Below are positions 38,101 to 52,000 of a stretch of DNA of 64,000 nt, one piece after another (the stretch's first letter is position 1; every line of letters starts with the position of its first letter). The stretch spans positions 2,875,001 to 2,939,000 of the forward strand of contig JAZARR010000059.1 in assembly GCA_037389465.1 (NCBI GenBank). The letters are read 5' to 3'. Source of the stretch: Baylisascaris procyonis (Eukaryota > Nematoda > Chromadorea > Rhabditida > Ascarididae). The notes beneath the pieces are model-generated. The model was not told the DNA's origin, did no database searches, and saw only the letters and a list, made by a program, of their open reading frames with translations. A program made the translations under genes and the position numbers.

Positions 38101-41100
38101 GACGGCTTTCTTTTTTTCAAAGAAGTTTATCTTTCTGCAGTGTTCGGGAGTGAAAGGAAATCAGTGGATCGACGAAAAAGTGAAAGATATTCGAATTCTT
38201 CAACTTGGCCACGAGTTCTTTGCCGATTTTGACTACCCTTATATCGAGCTGCTCGACATGCTATCGAATTTCTTCCGGCACGTCTTTATCTCCGAATGCT
38301 GAAATTCCCTGGAGATTATTTCTCACCCTACAGGCGCAAGAATTCATTGTCGGAAACCGTTGTTTCGACTCTTTTTCATCCTTCCGCTCTCCAGATGTAA
38401 AAAAAAACTTTTTCAAGGGTACAATTATCGCGCTACTTATTCCGCATGTTCAACACAAAACCTACATCTGCACCATCCAAATGGTGCATCTCTTCCATCA
38501 GGAAAAATTAATGCTCCTAAACATAATTTGTAGGTATGTGGACGGAGGGAAGGGGAAGAAGTAAAAAGATTTGCATTTTTATTGCACCCATTTAGAAAAA
38601 GACCACTTTTAACGTGACACTTTTTAGTGTCCCCTTTCAAGTTACCATTGGTATCGTCTCATATGACGTTTTTATATGTTGATAAGCAGTAGAATATTCG
38701 TATGGCGATGATTTGTTGTTTCATGAATGCCCGCTTCGTGCAAAAGTAGAAAATAGCTGTTTACAGGGGCACATATTGGGTGCTTAGCGAACCATCTGTC
38801 ATGATTACGTACGTTTCATGGGTGACTGCGCTTAGTCGCTAAAATTGCCAATCGCACATCTCGCTGACAATGCCTTGCAAATTTAATGTGCTAACGCAAT
38901 GCTCGTGTATAATTTCTTTCATATTTATATAAAACCATCGAGCTGAAAACTTATATATGTGCTGTGTAACCTATCAGCCGAAATGTTAATTAAAATACTC
39001 TGGAAAGTTTATCTATGCCTTCGACAGACGATGGGTAAATAGTTCGTTCACTTCTGCTCTCCCCTCCCCCCTCCTCCGTTTTCTCCTCTTTCTCTCTTCT
39101 GCCCTCCCACCCCCTTCCCCTACCTCCTTCCCATGCTTGTTATGGTTGGTAGGTTCGCATGCATGAATTGAACGCAAATGAATAGAGAAAATAAGCAGGT
39201 ATAAAGTAAATGCAAAGACAGAAAAGCAGTTCTTTGTTTTCCGAACTTGCAGGTCACCCCATTTTTGCAATAAGCGAAGAGTTTCATGGGAGATGTGATA
39301 AAGTTTGATGGAAGGTATGAGGAGACCAAAAACATTTGCTTTAAAATAGTGTTGTAAGCATGTAGTTTTTTACTAAGTGCAAATATGCGGAAGTGAGCTA
39401 TCTATAGTTTCTCTCTATAGTATCTATAAGTGAGCTATCTATAGTTTCTCTCTATAGTATCTATAAGTGAGCTATCTATAGTTTCTCTCTATAGTATCTA
39501 TAAGTGAGCTATCTATAGTTTCTCTCTATAGTATCTATAAGTGAGCTATCTATAGTTTCTCTCTATAGTATCTATAAGTGAGCTATCTATAGTTTCTCTC
39601 TATAGTATCTATAAGTGAGCTATCTATAGTTTCTCTCTATAGTATCTATAAGTGAGCTATCTATAGTTTCTCTCTATAGTATCTATAAGTGAGCTATCTA
39701 TAGTTTCTCTCTATAGTATCTATAAGTGAGCTATCTATAGTTTCTCTCTATAGTATCTATAAGTGAGCTATCTATAGTTTCTCTCTATAGTATCTATAAG
39801 TGAGCTATCTATAGTTTCTCTCTATAGTATCTATAAGTGAGCTATCTATAGTTTCTCTCTATAGTATCTATAAGTGAGCTATCTATAGTTTCTCTCTATA
39901 GTATCTATAAGTGAGCTATCTATAGTTTCTCTCTATAGTATCTATAAGTGAGCTATCTATAGTTTCTCTCTATAGTATCTATAAGTGAGCTATCTATAGT
40001 TTCTCTCTATAGTATCTATAAGTGAGCTATCTATAGTTTCTCTCTATAGTATCTATAAGTGAGCTATCTATAGTTTCTCTCTATAGTATCTATAAGTGAG
40101 CTATCTATAGTTTCTCTCTATAGTATCTATAAGTGAGCTATCTATAGTTTCTCTCTATAGTATCTATAAGTGAGCTATCTATAGTTTCTCTCTATAGTAT
40201 CTATAAGTGAGCTATCTATAGTTTCTCTCTATAGTATCTATAAGTGAGCTATCTATAGTTTCTCTCTATAGTATCTATAGGTGAGCTATCTATAGTTTCT
40301 CTCTATAGTATCTATAAGTGAGCTATCTATAGTTTCTCTCTATAGTATCTATAAGTGAGCTATCTATAGTTTCTCTCTATAGTATCTATAAGTGAGCTAT
40401 CTATAGCTTCTATCTATAGTATCTATAAGTGAGCTATCTATAGTTTCTATCTATAGTATCTATAAGTGAGCTATCTATAGTTTCTATCTATAGTATCTAT
40501 AAGTGAGCTATCTATAGTTTCTATCTATAGTATCTATAAGTGAGCTATCTATAGTTTCTCTCTATAGTATCTATAAGTGAGCTATCTATAGTTTCTATCT
40601 ATAGTATCTATAAGTGAGCTATCTATAGTTTCTCTCTATAGTATCTATAAGTGAGCTATCTATAGTTTCTATCTATAGTATCTATAAGTGAGCTATCTAT
40701 AGTTTCTCTCTATAGTATCTATAAGTGAGCTATCTATAGTTTCTCTCTATAGTATCTATAAGTGAGCTATCTATAGTTTCTCTCTATAGTATCTATAAGT
40801 GAGCTATCTATAGTTTCTCTCTATAGTATCTATAAGTGAGCTATCTATAGTTTCTCTCTATAGTATCTATAAGTGAGCTATCTATAGTTTCTCTCTATAG
40901 TATCTATAAGTGAGCTATCTATAGTTTCTCTCTATAGTATCTATAAGTGAGCTATCTATAGTTTCTCTCTATAGTATCTATAAGTGAGCTATCTATAGTT
41001 TCTCTCTATAGTATCTATAAGTGAGCTATCTATAGTTTCTATCTATAGTATCTATAAGTGAGCTATCTATAGTTTCTATCTATAGTATCTATAAGTGAGC

Positions 41101-44100
41101 TATCTATAGTTTCTATCTATAGTATCTATAAGTGAGCTATCTATAGTTTCTATCTATAGTATCTATAAGTGAGCTATCTATAGTTTCTCTCTATAGTATC
41201 TATAAGTGAGCTATCTATAGTTTCTATCTATAGTATCTATAAGTGAGCTATCTATAGTTTCTCTCTATAGTATCTATAAGTGAGCTATCTATAGTTTCTA
41301 TCTATAGTATCTATAAGTGAGCTATCTATAGTTTCTCTCTATAGTATCTATAAGTGAGCTATCTATAGTTTCTCTCTATAGTATCTATAAGTGAGCTATC
41401 TATAGTTTCTCTCTATAGTATCTATAAGTGAGCTATCTATAGTTTCTATCTATAGTATCTATAAGTGAGCTATCTATAGTTTCTCTCTATAGTATCTATA
41501 AGTGAGCTATCTATAGTTTCTCTCTATAGTATCTATAAGTGAGCTATCTATAGTTTCTATCTATAGTATCTATAAGTGAGCTATCTATAGTTTCTCTCTA
41601 TAGTATCTATAAGTGAGCTATCTATAGTTTCTCTCTATAGTATCTATAAGTGAGCTATCTATAGTTTCTCTCTATAGTATCTATAAGTGAGCTATCTATA
41701 GTTTCTCTCTATAGTATCTATGAGTGAGCTATCTATAGTTTCTCTCTATAGTATCTATAAGTGAGCTATCTATAGTTTCTCTCTATAGTATCTATAAGTG
41801 AGCTATCTATAGTTTCTCTCTATAGTATCTATAAGTGAGCTATCTATAGTTTCTCTCTATAGTATCTATAAGTGAGCTATCTATAGTTTCTATCTATAGT
41901 ATCTATAAGTGAGCTATCTATAGTTTCTATCTATAGTATCTATAAGTGAGCTATCTATAGTTTCTATCTATAGTATCTATAAGTGAGCTATCTATAGTTT
42001 CTATCTATAGTATCTATAAGTGAGCTATCTATAGTTTCTCTCTATAGTATCTATAAGTGAGCTATCTATAGTTTCTATCTATAGTATCTATAAGTGAGCT
42101 ATCTATAGTTTCTCTCTATAGTATCTATAAGTGAGCTATCTATAGTTTCTATCTATAGTATCTATAAGTGAGCTATCTATAGTTTCTCTCTATAGTATCT
42201 ATAAGTGAGCTATCTATAGTTTCTCTCTATAGTATCTATAAGTGAGCTATCTATAGTTTCTCTCTATAGTATCTATAAGTGAGCTATCTATAGTTTCTAT
42301 CTATAGTATCTATAAGTGAGCTATCTATAGTTTCTCTCTATAGTATCTATAAGTGAGCTATCTATAGTTTCTCTCTATAGTATCTATAAGTGAGCTATCT
42401 ATAGTTTCTATCTATAGTATCTATAAGTGAGCTATCTATAGTTTCTCTCTATAGTATCTATAAGTGAGCTATCTATAGTTTCTCTCTATAGTATCTATAA
42501 GTGAGCTATCTATAGTTTCTCTCTATAGTATCTATAAGTGAGCTATCTATAGTTTCTCTCTATAGTATCTATAAGTGAGCTATCTATAGTTTCTCTCTAT
42601 AGTATCTATAAGTGAGCTATCTATAGTTTCTCTCTATAGTATCTATAAGTGAGCTATCTATAGTTTCTCTCTATAGTATCTATAAGTGAGCTATCTATAG
42701 TTTCTCTCTATAGTATCTATAAGTGAGCTATCTATAGTTTCTCTCTATAGTATCTATAAGTGAGCTATCTATAGTTTCTCTCTATAGTATCTATAAGTGA
42801 GCTATCTATAGTTTCTATCTATAGTATCTATAAGTGAGCTATCTATAGTTTCTCTCTATAGTATCTATAAGTGAGCTATCTATAGTTTCTATCTATAGTA
42901 TCTATAAGTGAGCTATCTATAGTTTCTCTCTATAGTATCTATAAGTGAGCTATCTATAGTTTCTCTCTATAGTATCTATAAGTGAGCTATCTATAGTTTC
43001 TCTCTATAGTATCTATAAGTGAGCTATCTATAGTTTCTATCTATAGTATCTATAAGTGAGCTATCTATAGTTTCTCTCTATAGTATCTATAAGTGAGCTA
43101 TCTATAGTTTCTATCTATAGTATCTATAAGTGAGCTATCTATAGTTTCTCTCTATAGTATCTATAAGTGAGCTATCTATAGTTTCTCTCTATAGTATCTA
43201 TAAGTGAGCTATCTATAGTTTCTCTCTATAGTATCTATAAGTGAGCTATCTATAGTTTCTCTCTATAGTATCTATAAGTGAGCTATCTATAGTTTCTCTC
43301 TATAGTATCTATAAGTGAGCTATCTATAGTTTCTCTCTATAGTATCTATAAGTGAGCTATCTATAGTTTCTCTCTATAGTATCTATAAGTGAGCTATCTA
43401 TAGTTTCTCTCTATAGTATCTATAAGTGAGCTATCTATAGTTTCTCTCTATAGTATCTATAAGTGAGCTATCTATAGTTTCTATCTATAGTATCTATAAG
43501 TGAGCTATCTATAGTTTCTATCTATAGTATCTATAAGTGAGCTATCTATAGTTTCTATCTATAGTATCTATAAGTGAGCTATCTATAGTTTCTATCTATA
43601 GTATCTATAAGTGAGCTATCTATAGTTTCTCTCTATAGTATCTATAAGTGAGCTATCTATAGTTTCTCTCTATAGTATCTATAAGTGAGCTATCTATAGT
43701 TTCTCTCTATAGTATCTATAAGTGAGCTATCTATAGTTTCTCTCTATAGTATCTATAAGTGAGCTATCTATAGTTTCTCTCTATAGTATCTATAAGTGAG
43801 CTATCTATAGTTTCTTAGTGCCTGTTGCACAAGAAATCTTTTTTCTTCTTGGACTATAGCGTCTGTTTATTATATTTTATCTCTTTCTCTCTCTCGCTTC
43901 CTCTCTTATGGTCTTCCTTTAGGAAGGAAAATGTTTATTAGTGGCAAAAGATAAGAAGTAATTGTGAGAAGTGAAATACCATGCCCTGTTGTGTTGCCGA
44001 ATGGCGAAACTTCTTGAATAAACTATGAGAGCGCCCACTCGTCTTATAGCCAACTTCCCATTACTAATATCAGTTTTGACGTTTCGAGCAACAAGAAACC

Positions 44101-47100
44101 TTTACTGCACTGAAGTCGAGCTTCGAAACCAGCGACCTGATTTTTTTGTTCGAGGAATTAAGTCTAGCTAATTAATAATCTCGATGAAGAGCGCTCAAAT
44201 TTGTGTGAAATATAAATCAATTTCTGCAAATATATCCACATGCAACATAAAATGAAAGATTCGTAGGGGGAAGAGAGTTTACCGATTTTCCATTGCGACA
44301 GAAACTATTCGTTGCATTTGCTCGGTGCTAAAGACTCAGTCGTACACCTTAAGCTAAAAAACCTGATGTATTAAAAGAGAAAGCAATAAAGAACTTCCTT
44401 ATAAAGTGCATATAGCTTTATGAGCTTTGAAAATTGAACAATTTTTTACTCGCTTAATAGCAGTAAAACATTCCAGGAAATGGCCGATGAAATTTTTAAA
44501 AGGATGTCCTTATAGAGGCTGGCGCTTGAAATTCACAGCTATATAAAACGGGTTTTTTTCCATAGAAGAGGTGATGAGAATGTTTTACACTTATGCGCAC
44601 TTGGCCGAAACTTTTCATTATACAACACGCATTAAAGGTGCCGAATGAGAGGTTAACATTTAGAGCAAAAAGAATTAAATTCCACAGAGAAATGCATTTT
44701 TTTTTCTGATATTTCGTCAATTCTGCTCACACTCTTCAACATAGTTTAATAGTAATAAATAGTGAATGCTTTTCCGTTGTAAACGGATGATTAACGTATA
44801 GAACGATGGATTACTATGGTGCCCAATATCTAAAGCGCCATCTCGAACACAACGGATAAAGGCCGATGCTTGAATAATAAAATATGCTAATGGAGGCGAT
44901 TTTCTATCACGGAATATTTAATAAGGCCTCAGAGATGATTACGCGTTACCGTTATCTTGCATCTGATGGAAAAGGCACTTCTCTTACCACCATTAATACG
45001 TTAAAATTTCACATCCTTTATGGAACTGTACTTTAACTAACTGCGCGCTATTACTAACTACGAAAATGGCTGAAGGGAAGCGTCCATTGCAAGATTTTTT
45101 TGATTTCGAATTCGAATACGCTGCAAAACATAATCGTTTTATTCTACTCATCATCTATTTATAAAGAGTATATCGCATAACTCAATGTTGCTTTCATTAC
45201 TAGGATATTAGCGTCATCGTGATTAAGCGAAATGTTCTACAGGCTAAAAGATATCTGTAAATTGCATATGCTCTATGATATTTTCTTTCTTTGCATTGAG
45301 AAAGATTGAGAGAATTAAACTTGCACATTGAGATTTAGTAATTGATTTGAGATTAATTCGACGTTTCGTTGAACTATTTTCATTGTTTCCTTTTCGCTGT
45401 GAATGGTACAGCAACGACTTCTTAACTATTGTTCTCTGTACAATAAGAGGAAGTGCGCCGCGTTGCGGCTTGCAACAGCGAAACGTTTGCGCACGGCTTT
45501 TATATGTTTCCAGTGAGGACGACAATGATGCAAACAGAGACAACGAGTCTTCGATATCTGATCCTAGTTTCTTGTTACACCTCCTCTTCTCCCACTTGCA
45601 TCCTCCAAATGACAATCTCGCGCAATACGCCGGAGAGACATTCGGACTTGTGACACCTTGGCGATACGTGATTTAGCACAGCGCATCCATCGTTTAGCTC
45701 TCGCGCTTTACCTGTCGAACTCCATGTTTGAGTTGGTGAACAGTCTACTGAAAGCCAATAATTTATGCTGCATAGCAGTAACCATTTTTAAAATCGTTCA
45801 TCAGATTTGGTCACTTTGCAATTTATTGTGATTTGTGCAGGATGTGTCATACCCATAATCACCACTTCTATAGCCCGTTTACTTGAACGCAATCGAAATT
45901 TACCAATTCTGCCCATGAATTCTCCTCAACCAAAGTTTTATTCCAGCAAGTGATTAAAAAGTCGTTTACAACTATATTGCAGAGCAATAATTGACAGAAA
46001 GGAAGCTTTACTCTCGTTGAATCATGCTCATTGAAATAATTGCTAGACAGACAACCTCGATACTTCTTGGATTTTGACCGGTGATTTGACCAAATTAAAA
46101 ATATTCTTGAGGCCTTAAAAACGTATTAAAAAATAAACTTATCGATAGGTACTGGAATAGATCTGAATATCTGAAATTTGGTTTCCTTTCAAGAAGATAA
46201 AAGCCAACGACAACGCCACTTATAAGGGTCGGTGTCGTCAATTTTGGTAGAGGTAAGCTGAATAAGCAAATCGATTATCGAAAAGTGGCACCTGTATTGC
46301 TGCGTACTCCCGCGTACTCCCTAAGCGAAGTTTGTTGGCATATTGTTCGGCCACTCATCTAAAAAGCCAGTCAATCAACGGTCGAATCAACGATCGTCGT
46401 AAGCGGCCAAATTGAAATTTGTGTCGCATTTGGCGTTTCGCACCGAATTTACTCTATTTGTGATGGAAATGCAATCTACCAAAAAAACTCCCAATATGAT
46501 TTCAGAGTGAAAATATTTCGGATGCAAAATTTGACAATTCTATTACAGTATGTGCGAACGATCGCAATAAAATGCCACCCCGATAAGTAATTTACCTTTT
46601 AGTTATGCAGACTATCAACCCAGTGAATCCCTAAGATCCTATATGTTTATTTATAAATCCAAAAATTTGAAGCGTTTCACTTTATGCATTTCATATCTCA
46701 AGATCTTTTCCGAAATCCCAGGCAATAAAAACCCCTTTATTTATCGCTCTTTTCTTTTTCTCGAACCGACCCCATGGTTGCTGACGATACCCCCTGCCGC
46801 TAACGTTTCTCTTCCAAGTGTCCCTATCTGTGTCCCCATAAGCGATCCAAACGATTGTTGGGATAATATATGCCATTTAAATCGATTAAGCCTCATTGTA
46901 AATGTTGAAGAGGTTTTTTCTTTCGGAAGACATTCGCTAAAACAAACTTCCTTTAGCAGATTGCACCACAACTTCAGCGGATGTGAGTTTGAAACGGTGT
47001 AATGCGAATCGCTGTTGGGTTGACCTATTCGAACTCGAGTGCTGGATCGGGAGCCATACGCAGTGCAAATTTCTAAAAGAGCGTACATTCAGAAATGGAA

Positions 47101-48838
47101 AAGGGAGAGAGAGTGCACATTCCAAGAACGTAAGCAAAGAGTGCGTATTCGTGGAAACCATCATTTTCGCCGCTATTAGTTTGCCCATGCATGTCAGGTT
47201 TCCCGGATTTCCCGAAAAATACCAGCACGTTAAAAGAGCGAGTCAGTGTGTGACTATTTTTGCCTAAGTTGCGAGGAAGGGCCTGGGTGAAGGGGGGGGG
47301 AGGAAATGAGAGAGAGGAAGGGACTGGGTTTATAGCGTCCATGACTTTTCAAAGCTGATGAAAGTTCGGAGAGAGGGGGCATTTGGAGAAGGAAGCTTAG
47401 AAATCGGAAATCACAAGCAGTGAATTGAGAACTATAACGAACCTTCAATTTTCTTAGTTGAATAACTATTGGTGTTTTATAAGAGAACGTTCGCTAACGT
47501 CATACGAGAAAACAAACTGTAATAAGCAGCACTTAATTTTTCAAGGCTTTTACCTCAAACATAGTCTTTTATTGTTTTCATATGACTTTTTCTTGTCAGC
47601 CATCAAGTTTCGTTTATCGTCTTTGAATGTTTGTCGAGTTGCTGGCGGTGCTAAGCGGCAACCACTGAGCGCGTATAATCATATTGCTGCTATCTGTAGA
47701 CTATTTACTAACATCAGCCCTCTGACTGAAACCTGACAACCTCTGCCAAAAATATCGCTAAAATTTATTGACGGCGAAAATTTTCGATCAATAAAATCTC
47801 ATAGAGAAGCGGTTTGTATCTCTGTGCTAATTGAGGATAATGATTTGAAAGGATTTTCCATATGGCTTTTCGTCTTATTTGTGCGATTTGGATGATCACT
47901 TCTCCTAGTTATTTATGCGCCATCCTGTTTTATTGTTACGTTGTTGCTTGAGATTCCAGTCTCCAGAAAGGAATTAGGTACTCGTGATAGGTATATTGTA
48001 GATATGATGCAACAAACTGATATCTTATGCGAGTCTGTGTTTATGAAAAGGAAGTCATTTCATCTTTCCAAATTTTCAAGACTTGACATTCTTATACTGC
48101 AAGGCGGAATTTCACTTATTCTAGTTATCCTTTACAAGTGCAAATCCTTTACAAAAAATATCCCGGCTGCCCTACGACTAGCCGGGATAAATAACGGTGT
48201 GCTGAAAATATCGGAATTATATTTATTTGCCTTCAGCACTATGCGCTTACTGTACTGTAGTAGCCAATGTTTCCCTTTCAACCCTCGTTTCACAAACAAC
48301 AACTATTTTCTGATGCTTTTATTTTCCACAGGAAGGCAAGTAAAATAAACAAGGTCTTCCAAGTAAACGTTTCCTTTTGTCTTTCGGTTTCAAGTGTCGA
48401 CTTCGGCAAATAGCGCCTGCGAACAGTGAGCACCCTAGCCTTAGTCTGTGAGGGAAGGGAGGGGGCTTGGGAGAGGGAGGGGAGGAAAGCAAGGAGGAGA
48501 CTTACCCATGTGTACGTCAAAAGAAACAATTTGTTCATTTCATCCAAATGAGGTGCCAAATCTTGCGAGCCCAAGCAAACAGTAACTTGAAGTCGTGATG
48601 TTTTTTTTAATCTCTAGAGACATTCTAGAGAAAAGATAATTCAATCTGAAAGAAGAATGGCGCAAAAGCAAACAGTGACTGCACTGGTGTCAACCATTGG
48701 TGCCCTGGGTTCGAGAGGTGCAAAGAACGCCATCTCATAGGTGCACTTAATCATTGGCAAACAAAAAAGGAGGAAAGTGCAGAACGTGTCAAGTGGAACA
48801 CTTCTAATAATCGGAGTAGTGGATGAAAATAATCGGGG

Positions 48839-48908
<70 letters not shown>

Positions 48909-48972
48909 CCCGATTATTTTCATCCACATTAAAAACATCACGATTTCAAGTTACTGTTTGCTTGGGCTCGCA

Positions 48973-49061
<89 letters not shown>

Positions 49062-52000
49062 CGCGACACTGCACGAAGTACGCAACACACCGCGCCGACT
49101 GGACCTTTGATGAGAACCATTCGAAGGGTGGTTTAGACATTCAGCAGAAGATGGGAAGAAAGGTTTCTTTGCCATCCACTAAATACTGCTTGCAGGGTTA
49201 GAACAGATGCGGATCTCGCCACAACCGAAAAGGGCTGCTGTGGAGTGAAACTGCATCCTTGAAAAGGGTGATGGAACCCTTGACCGGGAGAAATAAGGCT
49301 CCAAAAGTCGCTGCATTCGCTGTTGTGAAATAGGAATTCCTCCGCCGACATTTCGAAGATATCTGATCCTCCGTAGCAGGTGCGAGGTTTTAGTCGGTGA
49401 TGAATCTAAGGTGGATCTAAGTCGAGCCAGGGTGGCGGATATGGGAAGCAAGATGAAGTTTCAATATGCTTTGCACGGCAATGGGTTAAGCCTGGCCTGG
49501 ACTTGAGTCGCGACGGGGGTCGCATTTAAGACGTGACCGTAATGACTATGAAGTGGTGAGAGTGTTACGACAAGTTCGGACTTCACAAGTTTGCTAGGCA
49601 TTGAGAGAGGATCATAACGGAGGGGGAGGGGAAGTAAATTTAATCACAAAAGAAAGAGAACTGTAATACCTTTTCGAGAGTAAGTGAGGGCTGACATGTT
49701 TTTGGGGCGTTGGACCCATAAAAATCTGCAGCATTTTGTGGCACCTCCGCCTGAATTTCTATATTTTCCGTGTGCATTGGTGTGCACCAGTGAGTTTGAG
49801 CTTTTAAGGGATCTTTTAAATATTTTTTCCTCGCCACACTGCTTGTTTTTTCTGTATTTCTGAATTGTTACTCCACTGCAGTTGAAATTCCCATATGTAT
49901 AATCGCTCAGTACTACAATTGTGTCTTGGTGTTGGCTGTTTCAGTGAACATTTAGCTGACAACATGACGTCTGCTTTAAACCCAACGGGTGCATCGTAGA
50001 GCATCGTACTGGGGAAATGTTGTTTGTATGCGATATCTTCTGTGATTTCTTATGAGCCTACAATCATTCTGTAGAGAGAATGGCTCCGTAACCGTAAGAG
50101 CAACTCCTCCTTTCCCCTTTCGCCGCTATATGAAATAAATCCAGTGCAAGATATTCTGCGCCAAGGATGCTTTCGCGACGAGGTGAGAAGAAGAAGGGCA
50201 GGGAAAGGTGGATGGAGGTTAAGGATTCCTTGAAAGCTGGACCCGGGATAAATGCTATCCTGGTCCCAAATTGATTGCTGCAGGCGAAAAAGCTCAAGAA
50301 TCCTGAGCGAGCTATCCAAAGTGGCAGTATAGATGCCGAGCAACATGGCAGAAGCTTGCTCGCCAATTAAAGGGAGGACGGAACTTACATTGGTTATATT
50401 GTTTAAAGCTGATGGATGCTGCTTAGCGTGAATAAAGCTCAAAGACATATCAATGGATAGTGCTGAACGTCAATTAGTTGCATAGGCAACTATCTCCTTG
50501 CATATAGGTCGCTAGCACATGCTTACTCTTAAAGAACAAGCTTTGCATATCTGGAATAGGAAAGAGGCTGGAAAATAGTGTTGCTTGAGTCCTACGCAGG
50601 GCCCTCCTCCCGCCTCCTCTATCCATGTAAATGTACAGGAAGTTCCAGTTGCTTACATCTAGTTGCAGATCTGCACCAACAGACTGAATAGAAAAAAGAT
50701 GAGACAAAACTTCAAGCCTTTCGCCACTAAGCTGTAGAAACGATTCTGATTAGTCTTCTGCTGTCAAGAGTGGCCACACCACCACCTTGTCGTCTTTTTA
50801 AACTCTGATGTGCTTCAGCAGTTCTCATCAAGCCGACTAATGTCTGAAATTGTTAGCAATTTATAAAGGTGCCCAACAATGGACTTTCCACAAAAATTCT
50901 TTTTTAAACGCTTATTATGATCCAACCAATCATTAAAAATGACCTAACCAGTAGGAAATGGGTGCGAATTTCTGAGCATATTTGAATCATAGACTTTCAG
51001 TCGGCTTTTTGGACTAGATAGCTGTGCAATCCAGACGTTTTTCTGATTTTCATGCGTTACTTCGGTGACTTCATAGGATAGCGGCTAGAACGAGCTACTT
51101 GCTATATTCGGACAGCTAGTTGCAAATACCTGCAATCACACTGCATTGAAATCCTTTCAGAGATCGAGAACAGTGTAGTGGACTCGGACGATGGCAAGTT
51201 AAAGATCACGCCACCAGGTCTAACAGGTGATAAATATGTCGTGAAATCGGGTGGAACATTTCGAGTTTCATGTATTTTCAACGGTGAAGATATAACCGAT
51301 GTGAATCAATTATCTTGGCGTAACGAAAATGATCGCAAAATCGACGGCGAATCGTTAAGCAGGTAGATAGCTCTGTAACACTTCTTTTTCTTTTATTCCT
51401 CGGAATGTACATTAAAATTTTGAATGTTTTTCACGGCAAACGAATTTCGGAAAATGAAAAAATTTTGCATTATCTATTGCCATTAACTCAGTAAAAAATG
51501 TTGTGCACTAAGCCGCTCAGTTTCATTCGAACAAAGAATCCATTTCATTCACTATTTGTGTTCCTTGATCCACGGATCCATGGATATAAAGTGTGAATGA
51601 TATGCACTAAATGGATGATTGTGATTAAAACAGCACAAATTTTGTTATTTGTTCACTGAAATAGAGCGATACATAGACTGTTAAACGTAGAACTAATGGA
51701 CCATAGGCAAGTGTAGATAGAGGTGCAAAAGTATGTTGTAGATGTGAGTTCAGTAATGATGAGCAGTGAATAGCTACCAAAATTACTTTTTCTTCGAAAT
51801 GTCGGGGAAGCTTGCCTTCGAAATTTCCTTTTTACAAACATTGCAACGTGTTTCCTGCTATTCTCTGATTTTATGCATAGCAGTGTGTACTTTCATAAAT
51901 GTATGTTTCTCGTATTTATGCATTAGAGCAGGATTGGAAGGAAACGGTAAGGCCTAGCCTATGAGGCTATCCCAAATGTTCTGAATGAAGAAACGCAAGT

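Larger units (their letters stand above)
32158..51160 (+). other. rig-3: rig-3-like intron 1 (19,003 bp)
   Basis: Contains the 37-bp minisatellite (39392-43815), a purine tract with G-quadruplex pattern (37609-37642), a pyrimidine tract (39050-39132), a second G-quadruplex pattern (48452-48482), the fold-back with two (AT)n runs (48560-49059) and a GC-richer block at 49060-50450. Open frames at 37994-38564, 45244-45676, 46643-47188 and 50050-50448 do not match any family I know. A nested gene cannot be excluded but none is supported. Confidence 0.6.

Noticed and set aside
39392..43815. Regular 37-bp repeats resembling a CRISPR array
   Set aside because: Units are directly adjacent with no unique spacers, and the host is eukaryotic. 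It is a minisatellite.
47941..48348. 135-codon + strand frame
   Set aside because: The longest simple frame in the window, but with AT-driven composition, no recognisable domain and a hairpin inside it; not supported as a gene.
48700..48725. GGTTCGAGAGG, a B-box-like sequence
   Set aside because: It lacks the closing CC, and no tRNA fold is present.
48741..49201. Several Ile-Tyr repeat open frames on both strands
   Set aside because: They are translations of (AT)n runs. The same applies at 58120-58452.
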